NCBI RefSeq assembly: GCF_002101965.1
Contig: NZ_LQQA01000010.1
Span: 248,001-312,000, forward strand
Source: Mycolicibacterium wolinskyi
GTDB taxonomy: Bacteria > Actinomycetota > Actinomycetes > Mycobacteriales > Mycobacteriaceae
DNA length: 64,000 bases
Direction: 5' to 3'
Each line of letters opens with the position of its first letter. Position 1 is the stretch's first letter. Under the pieces are notes generated by a model that saw only the letters and a list, made by a program, of their open reading frames with translations, searched no databases and was not told where the DNA came from. Shown here in pieces: positions 32,037 to 40,637 of the stretch. The position numbers and the translations under genes were made by a program.

Positions 32037-32699
32037 TCAGCCCCGTAACGCCGACACCGTTTTCACCAGCAGGTCCGCCGCGAAGTCCGCGCCGAGTGCG
32101 GCATTCGGCGATCCCGGGTCGGTGACGACGGTGACGAAGCAGTGGTACGCGCCGAGGTCCGCGGTGAAGGTGTCGGCGTGCGAGCGCGTCTCGGTGCCGC
32201 CTTCGACGACGGTGTCGATGGCGGCCGCCATCCCGGCCGTCTGTGCGCCGTCGATCGCCGGGGCGGCAAGGCCCGTGACGATCGCGGTGGCGTGCCCACC
32301 CGACAGCGTCCACTGCCCGCACCGATCGGCAAGCGCGGGGTCCGGGGGCGCGGTGGTGCGCGCGACGACGGCGTAGACGATCCCGCCGGAGCCCGACGCC
32401 GACCAGCCGCGTGCGGTTGCCGGGTCCACCGCCGCGGCGGCCAGCGTCGCGCACGGTTCCGGCTCGGCCTGCCAGTCGGGGCCGAAACCCCACAGCGCTA
32501 TCGGACTGGTTCGGGTGTCGATGCCCGTCACCTCATACCCGTCCGGCAACTCCTGGCGTACCCGGTCGATTCTCGCGGGATTCACCGGCCCGTCCGGGGC
32601 TGTGGTGGTGACCGGTGTCGACGTCGGGGCCGGAGCCGGCGGCTGCCCGCAGGCCGCCGTACACAAGGCAACGGCAACTCCGGCAGCAATCAGGCGCAC
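32037..32699 (-). CDS. Second DUF5642-like lipoprotein
   Basis: 220 aa. Signal peptide with lipobox TAAC (cysteine about residue 17), followed by a Pro/Thr-rich linker (PPAPAPTSTPVTTTAP), then a domain whose layout (ELPDGYEVTGI, CATLAAAA, AYHCFVTVVTDPG) parallels the downstream gene's product. It probably arose by tandem duplication. Both would be anchored in the outer leaflet of the plasma membrane. Function is unknown. Confidence 0.78.
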   Translation of the reverse strand: MRLIAAGVAVALCTAACGQPPAPAPTSTPVTTTAPDGPVNPARIDRVRQELPDGYEVTGIDTRTSPIALWGFGPDWQAEPEPCATLAAAAVDPATARGWSASGSGGIVYAVVARTTAPPDPALADRCGQWTLSGGHATAIVTGLAAPAIDGAQTAGMAAAIDTVVEGGTETRSHADTFTADLGAYHCFVTVVTDPGSPNAALGADFAADLLVKTVSALRG

Positions 32700-32861
32700 G
32701 GCGCGTTGATATCACAAAGTTTGCTACCGAGGAACCGTCCGGCGGGAATGTCAAGCCGTTTTCCGGCGGCAAGAACACGGCAAGCGTTGCGATACAGCGG
32801 AATTTAACGGCGGCACGGTCGGTTTCAACCAGCAGAGCGCCGAGGTCGCGGTACCCCGGCG

Positions 32862-33137
32862 ATGACATTGCGAGAGGCACGACAGGTGTACGAATTGGCA
32901 GTCGCTGCGCTGACCGGCAGTGCGTTGTCCGCACTGACGCTGGGGTTCCCGGCTGAGACGCTGGCCGCACCGTCCGGCATCGGGTCGGCGCAGGACACCG
33001 TGAATGAACTCGAGCAGGGCGGCTACCGCGTCGTCCTCTACAAGATGGGGCCTGCGCCGCTGGACCGCTGCACGGTGGATTCGGTTCGGCCGGGCGAGGC
33101 CGTGACGCAGACGGTTTACCTCACGGCCAGGTGCTGA
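32862..33137 (+). CDS. Small secreted mycobacterial protein
   Basis: 91 aa. A hydrophobic N-terminal region (about residues 11-35, ending near ETLAAPS) looks like a signal peptide. The mature part, with SAQDTVNELEQGGYRVVLYK, MGPAPLDRC and TVYLTARC, belongs to a family of about 90-residue exported proteins that I recognise from many mycobacteria but cannot name; two cysteines could form a disulphide. PASTA-like beta structure is possible. ATG 32862; no clear Shine-Dalgarno sequence. Confidence 0.65.
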   Translation: MTLREARQVYELAVAALTGSALSALTLGFPAETLAAPSGIGSAQDTVNELEQGGYRVVLYKMGPAPLDRCTVDSVRPGEAVTQTVYLTARC

Positions 33138-33158
33138 CCGGTACCGCCGCCAGTGAAC

Positions 33159-33164
33159 TAGTCT
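33159..33164 (+). promoter_or_regulatory. Candidate -10 (TAGTCT) for a leaderless transcript
   Basis: TAGTCT ends 6 bases before the ATG of the Ntn hydrolase at 33171. No Shine-Dalgarno sequence lies between them. Confidence 0.4.
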
Positions 33165-33170
33165 GCGGCC

Positions 33171-34142
33171 ATGTGCACTCGGGTTCTGTGGAACAGCAAC
33201 GATCTCGCCGTCCTCACCGGCCGCAGCATGGATTGGCCGGAATCGACTGAACCGCTGATCGTCGCGTTCCCGGCGGGCCGCTCGCGCGACGGCGGCCTGC
33301 TGGCCGGCCACCCGGTGGTGGCCGAGAACCCGTTGCGCTGGACGAGCCGCTACGCGAGCCTGGCCACCACGGTCTACGGACTCGGCACCGTCGACGGCAT
33401 CAACTCCGAGGGCCTCGGCGTCCATGCGTTGTACCTGCGCTCCACCGACGTCGGCCCACGCAATCCCGACCTGCCGGGTCTGCACACGGGGGTGTGGGCG
33501 CAGTATCTGCTCGACCAGGCGGCCACGGTCGAGCAGGCGCTGGCCCTCATGGACGGCGTCCAGTTGGTCATGGTGGGCGCCCGCGGCCGCGAGGCGACCC
33601 TGCACCTGGCCATCGAGGACGCCTCCGGCGACTCGGCGATCCTCGAGATGGCTTCGGGCAAGCTCGTCGTGCACCACGGCAGGCAGTACACCCTGATGAC
33701 CAACGACCCGACGTATGACGAACAGCTCGCGTTGTTGGCCAAGCAGGATTTCTCGCACCCGAGCCGGGAGCTGCCGTTGCCGGGCAACGTGAATCCGGTC
33801 GACCGGTTCCAACGGGCCGCCTACTACTCGGCCCTGCTGCCCGAGCCGGCCACCATCCGGCAGGCCGTGGCCGGCGTGATGGCGATCATGCGCAACGTGT
33901 CGGTGCCGTTCGGCGCGCCCTACGGTGACTTCGGCGTCTACAACACCGAATACCGCACCGTCAGCGATCTCACGCAGCGGCTGTATTTCTTCGAGCTCAG
34001 CACCAGCCCGAGCACCCTCTGGGTCGAATTCGACCGGCTGGCACTGCATGCCGGGGGTCAAACGCTCGCGATCGACCCGTACGACGAGTCGCTGGTGGGC
34101 AACGTCACCGAACGCTTCACGCCGCGCGACATCGCCTTCTGA
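33171..34142 (+). CDS. Linear-amide C-N hydrolase (choloylglycine/penicillin-V-acylase family)
   Basis: 323 aa. The protein begins MCTRVLW: Cys2 becomes the N-terminal nucleophile after Met removal, as in Ntn hydrolases. Further family marks are GRSMDWPES, DGINSEGLGVHALYL, ARGREATLHLAIEDASGDSA and TNDPTYDEQ. Substrates in the family include conjugated bile acids, penicillin V and acyl-homoserine lactones; which applies here cannot be told. No signal peptide is seen, so it is cytoplasmic. Its stop is 1 base from the convergent PE-PPE-domain gene. Confidence 0.9.
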   Translation: MCTRVLWNSNDLAVLTGRSMDWPESTEPLIVAFPAGRSRDGGLLAGHPVVAENPLRWTSRYASLATTVYGLGTVDGINSEGLGVHALYLRSTDVGPRNPDLPGLHTGVWAQYLLDQAATVEQALALMDGVQLVMVGARGREATLHLAIEDASGDSAILEMASGKLVVHHGRQYTLMTNDPTYDEQLALLAKQDFSHPSRELPLPGNVNPVDRFQRAAYYSALLPEPATIRQAVAGVMAIMRNVSVPFGAPYGDFGVYNTEYRTVSDLTQRLYFFELSTSPSTLWVEFDRLALHAGGQTLAIDPYDESLVGNVTERFTPRDIAF

Positions 34143-34143
34143 G

Positions 34144-35565
34144 TCACTCGGCGGCGTCCGCGCCCGCCTGCGCTCCAGACTCCGGGTCTGATGCCGGCTC
34201 GGGCTGCGACGTCTGGTCGGCGGTGTCCGATTGACGGCCGGTCAATGCGTTGACCACGCGCTTGAGCGGCCGACTGACCGAGAGCTTGGGGCCGTCGAAG
34301 GATATGGGTCCACGAACCTTGGGGCGCACCGGTTTTGGCCGATCGGATTTCTTGGGTTCCGGTGCGTCTTCACTGTCGGCTGCTGGTTCGGCGGCCGGTG
34401 CGGCCGACGTCGTCGTGGAATCGGTTGACGCCGTGGTGGTGGACGTGGTGGGGGCAGCCGGGTTCCCGAGCGGTATGAAGCCGGGCGGCGCCCCTTCGAG
34501 GTCCTCGTCTTCGCCACCGACCCCGAACGGGCCGGACGGCGTGGTGCCCAGCGGCCGGCCGAGATCGCTTGCCTGCAAACCGTCGTCGATACCGACCGGA
34601 ATGGCGGCGACGAAGTTCGTGGTGAGCGATACCGGGTTGATGACGGGAACCAGATACGCGGGCGTGGGTGCACCGGGATCGATGTCGCGGCGGTACCCGG
34701 ACTCGATGAGCACCCGCACGGGCTCGTCGACGGCGAGCAGGATCGGGCGGGGCACGCCGATCTGTTCCAGGGGCATGAGTAGCGGCACGATCTCGGTTTC
34801 GATGACGAAGTACTCGGTGTCGCCGGTACGGCCCACCGGTACCAGCTCGGGCTGGTCCAGCTCCGGATATGTGCCGTGCAGCAACACAATTCCGGCGATC
34901 CCGTTCGCGAGCGCCAAACCGTTCAACGGGTAGATCGGGAAATCCGACCAGCCGTCGTGGACGATGGTGATGCTCTTGGTGTCCAGCGCGTAGTCGCCCG
35001 GTCCGACCTGCGGGCTGTCGGTGCGCGTGGCGCCGTCGAAAGTCACTCCGAGCAACGGGATTTCCCATCCCGGGAACCGGGCCAGCACGCCGCCGTTGCC
35101 CTTGTTGACGTCAGACACCAGCACGAAGCTGATGTCCCTTTCGAAGTCCTGGGCCGCGATCAGCTTGTTCTTCTCGGCCGACACCAGCCGCGTGCTCGAC
35201 GAGTACCCGAGGATCACCAGCGGCACGCCTTGATGTTCGGGCTTGGCCATCTCGGCTTCGAGGTCCGCCACGCCCTGTGCGGTAGATTGATCGAACGTCA
35301 TGGTGCCGTTGACCGGCCAGAACTGCTGGGGCGTGTGCACCGGGTAGCGGTCCTGATCCGGGATCCCCACCCCGATGTAGTTGTCGACCATGTTGTCGAC
35401 GTACTCGGGACTCGGAACGGGATTGGTGTTGCCGCCGATGACGAGGGCATGGGGTTGGTTCAACACGAGTTGGACGACGGTCGACATGGAGGCCGAGATG
35501 GCAAGCGCCACCACTCCGACCATTGCGAGCACCGCCAAGCCCAGCGAACGTAGGGCACGCACCAT
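34144..35565 (-). CDS. PE-PPE-domain serine hydrolase with Ser/Thr/Pro-rich tail
   Basis: 473 aa. A signal/anchor segment (about 7-30) is followed by the PE-PPE alpha/beta-hydrolase domain (about 45-290) with the nucleophile in VILGYSSSTRL, of GxSxS type. The C-terminal ~140 residues are low-complexity (TTSTTTASTDSTTTSAAPAAEP) and charged. There is no PE or PPE leader, so it reaches the envelope by the Sec route instead of ESX. Homologues act as esterases or trehalose-lipid transferases. ATG 35565 has GAGGAGG upstream; the longer frame is rejected. Confidence 0.85.
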   Translation of the reverse strand: MVRALRSLGLAVLAMVGVVALAISASMSTVVQLVLNQPHALVIGGNTNPVPSPEYVDNMVDNYIGVGIPDQDRYPVHTPQQFWPVNGTMTFDQSTAQGVADLEAEMAKPEHQGVPLVILGYSSSTRLVSAEKNKLIAAQDFERDISFVLVSDVNKGNGGVLARFPGWEIPLLGVTFDGATRTDSPQVGPGDYALDTKSITIVHDGWSDFPIYPLNGLALANGIAGIVLLHGTYPELDQPELVPVGRTGDTEYFVIETEIVPLLMPLEQIGVPRPILLAVDEPVRVLIESGYRRDIDPGAPTPAYLVPVINPVSLTTNFVAAIPVGIDDGLQASDLGRPLGTTPSGPFGVGGEDEDLEGAPPGFIPLGNPAAPTTSTTTASTDSTTTSAAPAAEPAADSEDAPEPKKSDRPKPVRPKVRGPISFDGPKLSVSRPLKRVVNALTGRQSDTADQTSQPEPASDPESGAQAGADAAE

Positions 35566-35874
35566 GGTGTCGACCTCCTCCCGATGCCCGCCCCGCTCGG
35601 GCAATGACCGGACAGTCCTCATCAGTTACGCCAACGTCAATACAAAGTGTCCGGTAAAGCAGTATTTTTCACTCGTTCAGCTAACCGTCAAGCAGATTCG
35701 CGAAGGTGGCCAGGAAATCCGTGAACACGCAATCAAAGTTGCTTGATGTCTCAACAGATGGCGTTGACACCCAATGCTGGCAAACATCGAACCGGCGGCT
35801 GCGGCAGTTCCAATCCGTTTCCAATCGACACCCGCTACGGTGCGTGCCGATTTCTCCAACGGATAGGAGACCCC
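35566..35874. other. 309-base divergent intergenic region
   Basis: It lies between the PE-PPE-domain gene (minus) and an LpqN/LpqT-like lipoprotein gene (plus). It has lower GC in its first half (around 35640-35700) and should contain both promoters; TACGGT at about 35836 is a possible -10 for the lipoprotein. I see no gene, RNA or strong repeat. Confidence 0.5.
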
Positions 35875-36585
35875 ATGACCACATCGCTGCGCGCCGGCGG
35901 TATCGCCGTCGCCGCCATGGCGCTCGGCATCGCGCTGGCCGGCTGTGGATCCAACACGACCGCGGGCGATGCCACCACGGAGTCGGCGACCGCGACCAGT
36001 GAGACGACCACCTCCGAGAAGGAAACAACCGCGGCGGCGACGTCACCGGCGCAGGCGTCCGGTCCGAACTACACGATCGTCGACTACATCCGCGACAACA
36101 AGATCGTCGAAACCCCGGTGCACCGAGGCGATCCGGGAACACCCGCCGTCAATCTCCCGATCCCGGAAGGGTGGGAGGATGCCGGCGCAACGGCCCCGGA
36201 CTGGGCGTGGGGTGCGATCGTCTCGACCGATCCCGCGTTCGCCGCCGACCCGCCGTCGATCATCGCGCTGATGTCGAAGCTGACCGGCAACGTCGACCCC
36301 GCGAAGATCCTCGAGTACGCACCGAACGAGATCAGGAACCTGCCGGGTTATGAGAATCAGGGCGACGGCTCGGCCGGAACGCTCGGCGGATTCGACTCAT
36401 ACCAGATCGGCGGTATCTACGTTAAAGACGGTGCCCGCCGGTTGATCGCACAGAAGACCGTGGTCGTCCCCGGGCAGGACGGTCTGTTCGTGTTGCAGCT
36501 CAACGCCGATGGAACCGAGGACCAACTAGGTCCGTTGCTCGACGCCACTGCGATCATCGACGAGCAGACCACGATCACGCCCTGA
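35875..36585 (+). CDS. LpqN/LpqT-family lipoprotein
   Basis: 236 aa from ATG 35875 with a purine-rich GGATAGGAG upstream. Signal peptide with lipobox LAGC (cysteine about residue 23), a Thr/Ser/Ala-rich linker (about 24-60), then the Lpp-LpqN domain with YTIVDYIRDNKI, PIPEGWEDAG and LPGYENQGDG. It is related to the truncated lipoprotein at 1-435. Envelope-localised, function unknown. It is convergent with a SARP-type regulator (2-base gap). Confidence 0.85.
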   Translation: MTTSLRAGGIAVAAMALGIALAGCGSNTTAGDATTESATATSETTTSEKETTAAATSPAQASGPNYTIVDYIRDNKIVETPVHRGDPGTPAVNLPIPEGWEDAGATAPDWAWGAIVSTDPAFAADPPSIIALMSKLTGNVDPAKILEYAPNEIRNLPGYENQGDGSAGTLGGFDSYQIGGIYVKDGARRLIAQKTVVVPGQDGLFVLQLNADGTEDQLGPLLDATAIIDEQTTITP

Positions 36586-36587
36586 GG

Positions 36588-37448
36588 TCAGCGGCCACCC
36601 CGGCCGGCCGCACGCAGTGCACTGTGCACGCGCCACACCTCGCGCGAGCGCCCCGCGACGTGGCTGGGCCGCGCACTCGGCGACGAAACGGCAGAACCCG
36701 TTCGCCTCCAGTGAAGTTCGGTTGCTTCGTCACGGATGGCCGCGGCGATCCGTTGCAGCTCAGCACCGGGCTCGACACCGAGCTCGGCGTCCAGCAGAGC
36801 CTGCGCCCGCCGATACGCCTGCAGGGCGTCACCGCGTCGGCCCGCCCGGTACATCGCCAACATCAGTTGGGCCCACAGCTTTTCGCGCAACGGATGGGCC
36901 GCCACCTCGGATTCCAGCGGTGCGATCAGCTCCCAGTTGCGACCCATGCCGAGTTGCGCGTCGAACCGCGCTTCGAGCGCATCGACCCGCAGCGCCTGTA
37001 ACCGGTGCACCTCGTGGTGGACGAACGGCTGATCGCGAAAATCGGCCAGTGGCGTGCCGCGCCACAGGCGCAGCGAGCATTCCAGCACACGTGCGGCAGC
37101 GACATCGTCGCCTGCCGCGAGGAGGCGACGGCCGTCGCACACCAACGATTCGAACTCACAGATGTCCACGAGATCCGAGCCCAAGTTCAGGCGGTAACCG
37201 TTGTGATCGGTGACGAGCCGGTCGCCGCTCAGGATGCGGCGCAGGTTCGCGATGTAGGCCCGCAGCGACGCGATCGGCTTGGGCGGCGGGGTGTCACCCC
37301 ACACCATGTCGACCAACGCGTCGGTGTCGATCGTCCGTCCCCCGGCCAACAGCAAAGCGGCCAGGACACCCCGCTGGCGAAGGCCGCCCAACCCGACCAA
37401 TTGATCGTCCCGCACGACCGACATCGGGCCCAAGAGCAGATAGTGCAT
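36588..37448 (-). CDS. SARP/AfsR-type regulator (OmpR-like wHTH plus BTAD)
   Basis: 286 aa. The N-terminal OmpR-like winged helix (about 1-95: LGGLRQRGVLAALLLAGGR, SLRAYIANLRRIL, GYRLNL) is followed by the bacterial transcriptional activation domain (about 100-245: EFESLVCDGRRLL, LEARFDAQL, MYRAGRRGDALQAYRRAQ). It stops before any ATPase or TPR module, so it is a short SARP. ATG 37448 fits the family better than the frame start at 37502. No biosynthetic cluster lies nearby; targets are unknown. EmbR-like regulators share the first two domains but add an FHA domain not seen here. Confidence 0.87.
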   Translation of the reverse strand: MHYLLLGPMSVVRDDQLVGLGGLRQRGVLAALLLAGGRTIDTDALVDMVWGDTPPPKPIASLRAYIANLRRILSGDRLVTDHNGYRLNLGSDLVDICEFESLVCDGRRLLAAGDDVAAARVLECSLRLWRGTPLADFRDQPFVHHEVHRLQALRVDALEARFDAQLGMGRNWELIAPLESEVAAHPLREKLWAQLMLAMYRAGRRGDALQAYRRAQALLDAELGVEPGAELQRIAAAIRDEATELHWRRTGSAVSSPSARPSHVAGRSREVWRVHSALRAAGRGGR

Positions 37449-37551
37449 CAGGCTCCGATCGGTTCGGCAGGCGGCACACGGGGTAACTCCTCCAGCATCC
37501 AACCGCGTCGCGCCACGTCGCGCAGCACAATCCGTCAGCTCGGCGGCAAAC

Positions 37552-38364
37552 TCAGGAGCGGGAGAACTCCGACGCGGCGGCCACCTGCTCGGCAGTCGGC
37601 CGCACGCCCGTGTAGCGCTCGAACTGCTCGGCGGCCTGCAATGCGATCACCTCGGCGCCGGTGATCACGCGCCTGCCCGCTGCCCTGGCGGCGACGATCA
37701 GGGGCGTTTCGGCCGGCATGGCGACCACGTCGAACACGGTGTGCGCGGCCTCGATCGTGTCCGCCTCGAATGCGCTGCGGTGCTCGTCGGGGCCGTCGGC
37801 CATTCCGATCGGGGTGACGTTGACGACGACCGGGGCGGTCAGGTCACTGACCTCGGGCGCGTAGTCGTAGCCGAGGCGTTCGGCGAGCGCGGGACCCGCC
37901 TGACGATTCCGCGCGACGATCACGCCGCTACGAAACCCCTTGTCCCGGAAAGCGGTTCCCACCGCATTCGCCATACCGCCACTACCGCGGATGATTACGG
38001 CGTCGCTCGGATCGAGGCCGTCGATCAGCGTCTGCACGGCGACGTAATCGGTGTTCGACGCGGTGAGATGTCCGTCGTCGTTGACGATCGTGTTGACGGC
38101 GTCGATCGCACGAGCCGACGGCTCGATGTCGTCGACGAGGCGCATCACGTCCCGTTTGAACGGCATCGAGACCGAACAGCCCCGAATTCCCAGCGCGCGG
38201 ACCCCGCCGATCGCGGCGGCGATGTCGGTGGTCGTGAACGCCTTGTACAAGAAGTCCAGCTCGAGCTGTTCGTAGAGGTAGTTGTGGAACCGGGTGCCGA
38301 TGTTGCTGGGCCGTGCGGCCAGCGAGATGCACACCTTGGTGTCCTTGTTGAGTTGCGGCCTCAC
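37552..38364 (-). CDS. Shikimate-dehydrogenase-like oxidoreductase (AroE paralogue)
   Basis: 270 aa, GTG start overlapping the acetyltransferase stop as GTGA. The catalytic Lys and Asp of the AroE family are visible in SVSMPFKRDV and TASNTDYVA, and the NADP loop in VIIRGSGGMANAVG; AIDAVNTIV is also conserved. It lacks an aro neighbourhood (aroE itself is normally elsewhere), so it is probably a quinate/shikimate or other polyol dehydrogenase. The tight coupling to a cAMP-gated acetyltransferase suggests joint expression and possibly a regulated substrate. Confidence 0.83.
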   Translation of the reverse strand: MRPQLNKDTKVCISLAARPSNIGTRFHNYLYEQLELDFLYKAFTTTDIAAAIGGVRALGIRGCSVSMPFKRDVMRLVDDIEPSARAIDAVNTIVNDDGHLTASNTDYVAVQTLIDGLDPSDAVIIRGSGGMANAVGTAFRDKGFRSGVIVARNRQAGPALAERLGYDYAPEVSDLTAPVVVNVTPIGMADGPDEHRSAFEADTIEAAHTVFDVVAMPAETPLIVAARAAGRRVITGAEVIALQAAEQFERYTGVRPTAEQVAAASEFSRS

Positions 38365-39362
38365 TGGCTCACCGCCCGGATGACCTGGCGTGTGGCGTCG
38401 CGGATCTTGCCGATCAGATCGGGCGAGAACGGAACGGTGTCGACCGGCGGCACGTCCACCTCGGTCACCACCACCCCGAGATCTTCGCGCTGCCACGTCG
38501 CGCCGAGCCGATCGAGAATCCTTCGCATGGCGTAATTGTCGCTCAGTACGCGTGCGGAGAAACGTTGGACACCAACATATCCCGCCGAGACCACCAGAGC
38601 CCCCATCAACAGGGTGCCGATTCCGCGGCCCTGATAGTCGTCACCCACCGTGAACGCGACCTCGGCCGTCGTCGCGTCGTGGCCCTCCCGCACGAACCGG
38701 GCGTCGGCGATCACCGGTCCCAGCGCACCCTCGGTCAGCACCCACACGAAGTGATCGGTGTAGTCCACCTCGAACAGGTACTCCAGCAGCGCCTTGGTGG
38801 GCTTGCGCACCGACTGGAAACGGCGGTACAGGGTCTCGCTGGAGAACTCGACCGGACCGTTGAGAGTACGTTCCACATCGCCGGGCAGCACCGGACGCAG
38901 ATAGAACCAGTCGCCGTTGCGCACCTGCACCGGGATGGGCGTGATGAACGCCGCGAGCCGCTGGCGGGCGATCCGCACGAGCCGGTCGAACATCCCGGGC
39001 AGGTGCAGGATGGTGTCGAACGCATCGCGGTCACCGATCCAGCCGGTGACGGCCTCGGTCGCGATGACGGTGGCGGTGCGCGGGGCGTCGCGCAGCAGGG
39101 CGATCTCCCCGACGATGAGGCCGGGTTCGATGTCGAGGACCACGGGTTCGGCGTCCGGGACCGCATGACTGATCTGGACGCGACCGGATTCGATCAGCAT
39201 GAAGGTCACTGCCTGGTCGCCTTGCCGGATCAGCACCTGGCCGGCAGCAGCCTGCAGCGGACGTAGCTGGGCGGCGAGCTCCACCAGACTGGACGGCCGA
39301 CATCCGGCGAAGAACTCCAGAGCAGCGAGGTCGGCGGCGCTGGCCTCGGTCAGTTCGGCCAC
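38361..39362 (-). CDS. cAMP-dependent protein lysine acetyltransferase (Pat/KATms-like)
   Basis: 333 aa, GTG start. An N-terminal cyclic-nucleotide-binding domain (about 12-135) has the phosphate cassette VGEIALLRDAPRTATVIA with the cAMP-contacting Arg, fused to a GNAT domain (about 150-325) with the acetyl-CoA loop DDYQGRGIGTLL. In mycobacteria this enzyme acetylates universal stress proteins and acyl-CoA synthetases in a cAMP-dependent way; M. tuberculosis Rv0998 and M. smegmatis MSMEG_5458 are the described forms (from memory). The synteny next to Rv0999-like lipoproteins supports orthology. Confidence 0.93.
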   Translation of the reverse strand: MAELTEASAADLAALEFFAGCRPSSLVELAAQLRPLQAAAGQVLIRQGDQAVTFMLIESGRVQISHAVPDAEPVVLDIEPGLIVGEIALLRDAPRTATVIATEAVTGWIGDRDAFDTILHLPGMFDRLVRIARQRLAAFITPIPVQVRNGDWFYLRPVLPGDVERTLNGPVEFSSETLYRRFQSVRKPTKALLEYLFEVDYTDHFVWVLTEGALGPVIADARFVREGHDATTAEVAFTVGDDYQGRGIGTLLMGALVVSAGYVGVQRFSARVLSDNYAMRRILDRLGATWQREDLGVVVTEVDVPPVDTVPFSPDLIGKIRDATRQVIRAVSQ

Positions 39363-39395
39363 GTCCCCCAGGCTACGGCGCGACCGCCCGTTCGG

Positions 39396-40154
39396 TCAGG
39401 GCTTGGTGAATCCTTCTTCGGCGAGCACCTTTTGGCCCGCTTCGCCGGTGACGAGATCGACGAAGCGGTTCGCGAGCTCGGAGTTCTGCGAGTCCTTGAG
39501 CACCGCAATCGGATACGTGTTGACGGCCTGGGCGGCCTCGGGGAACGGAACGCTGGTGACCTTGTCACCGGCGTCCGCAGCATCTGTGACGTAAACGATG
39601 CCGGCGTCGGCTTGTCCGCTGGTCACCTTGTTGAGGACGTCGGTGACCGACGTCTCCTCGCTCACGGGTGACAAGGTCACCGCGGTAGCCTTCTCGACTT
39701 TTTCGGTCGCACCGCCGCACGGCACCGGCGGCGCGCACACCACGACGGCCACCCCGGGCTTGACGAGATCGTGAAAACTCTTGATGCCTTTGGGGTTTCC
39801 CGGCGCGACGGCGATCGTGAGGGTGTTGGTCGCGAAGTTGACGGGATCGCCGTCAACAAGACCGGCCTGTGCGGCTTTGTCCATGTTGCGGGTGTCGGCG
39901 GAGGCGAACACGTCGGCGTCGGCCCCCTGGGTCAGCTGGGTGACCAGGTCCGAGGAACCCGCGAACGAGAACTCGACTTTCGCACCGGGGTTGTCCGCCT
40001 CGAACTGTTCGCGGATCTCGGTGAACGCGGGTTTCAGCGACGCGGCGGCGAACACCACGATCGAATCTCCGGCAGGCGGGGACGGCTCCGATGCACAAGC
40101 ACTGACGAGCGTTATCGCGGCGAGCACCGCCGCACCGGCCCGCGCACGGGTCAT
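39396..40154 (-). CDS. modA: Molybdate ABC-transporter substrate-binding lipoprotein
   Basis: 252 aa. Lipobox LVSAC (cysteine about residue 20), then a ModA fold: VVFAAASLKPAFTEI, FSFAGSSDLVTQLTQGADADVF, and GIVYVTDAADAG. It should capture molybdate or tungstate outside the membrane. It is an orphan here: no modB permease or modC ATPase adjoins it. Its start overlaps the stop of an HTH-TOBE gene as ATGA, so the two form a sensing/uptake pair. Confidence 0.93.
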   Translation of the reverse strand: MTRARAGAAVLAAITLVSACASEPSPPAGDSIVVFAAASLKPAFTEIREQFEADNPGAKVEFSFAGSSDLVTQLTQGADADVFASADTRNMDKAAQAGLVDGDPVNFATNTLTIAVAPGNPKGIKSFHDLVKPGVAVVVCAPPVPCGGATEKVEKATAVTLSPVSEETSVTDVLNKVTSGQADAGIVYVTDAADAGDKVTSVPFPEAAQAVNTYPIAVLKDSQNSELANRFVDLVTGEAGQKVLAEEGFTKP

Positions 40155-40558
40155 GACTGTCCTTTCGGGGTCTCCACGATCACGGTGGTGGCTTTGACCA
40201 CCGCCACTGCGACACTGCCGGGTTCGAGACCGAGATCCCGTACCGACCGACTGCTCATCAGCGACACGACGGTGAATGGGCCGCACTGCATCTCGACCTC
40301 GGCCATGACCTCGTCGGCGACGACGTTCGTGACCAGACCGGCGAACCGATTCCGCGCCGAACTTCCGATACGCAGCGGGTCTTTGGGTGCGGCGGCGGCA
40401 TGGGCGCGCGCGAAGGCCGCGAGCGCCGCACCCTCGATCACCTTGCGCCCGGAGGAGTCCAGATGCGCGGGCAGCACGCCGTCGTCGATCCAGCGCCGAA
40501 TCGAGTCATCGCTGACTCCGAGCAACTCGGCCGCGTCGCGGACCCTGATCTCCGGCAC
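40151..40558 (-). CDS. HTH-TOBE (molybdate-responsive) regulator
   Basis: 135 aa, GTG start chosen at 40558 (VPEIRVRDAAELLG). The N-terminus is an excisionase/MerR-like helix-turn-helix (LLGVSDDSIRRWIDDGVLP); the C-terminus (about 68-130: RNRFAGLVTNVVADEVMAEV) is a TOBE/Mop domain that binds oxyanions such as molybdate. It probably represses modA when molybdate is plentiful, like ModE in other bacteria but with a different DNA-binding domain. It is coupled to modA by a 4-base overlap. Confidence 0.85.
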   Translation of the reverse strand: MPEIRVRDAAELLGVSDDSIRRWIDDGVLPAHLDSSGRKVIEGAALAAFARAHAAAAPKDPLRIGSSARNRFAGLVTNVVADEVMAEVEMQCGPFTVVSLMSSRSVRDLGLEPGSVAVAVVKATTVIVETPKGQS

Positions 40559-40637
40559 CGCGTCAGCGTAGCGAGCCAGCGGGCCCGATACAACCGCATC
40601 TGCGGACGTATGCCGCACATAGATCCGCAGGTACGGA

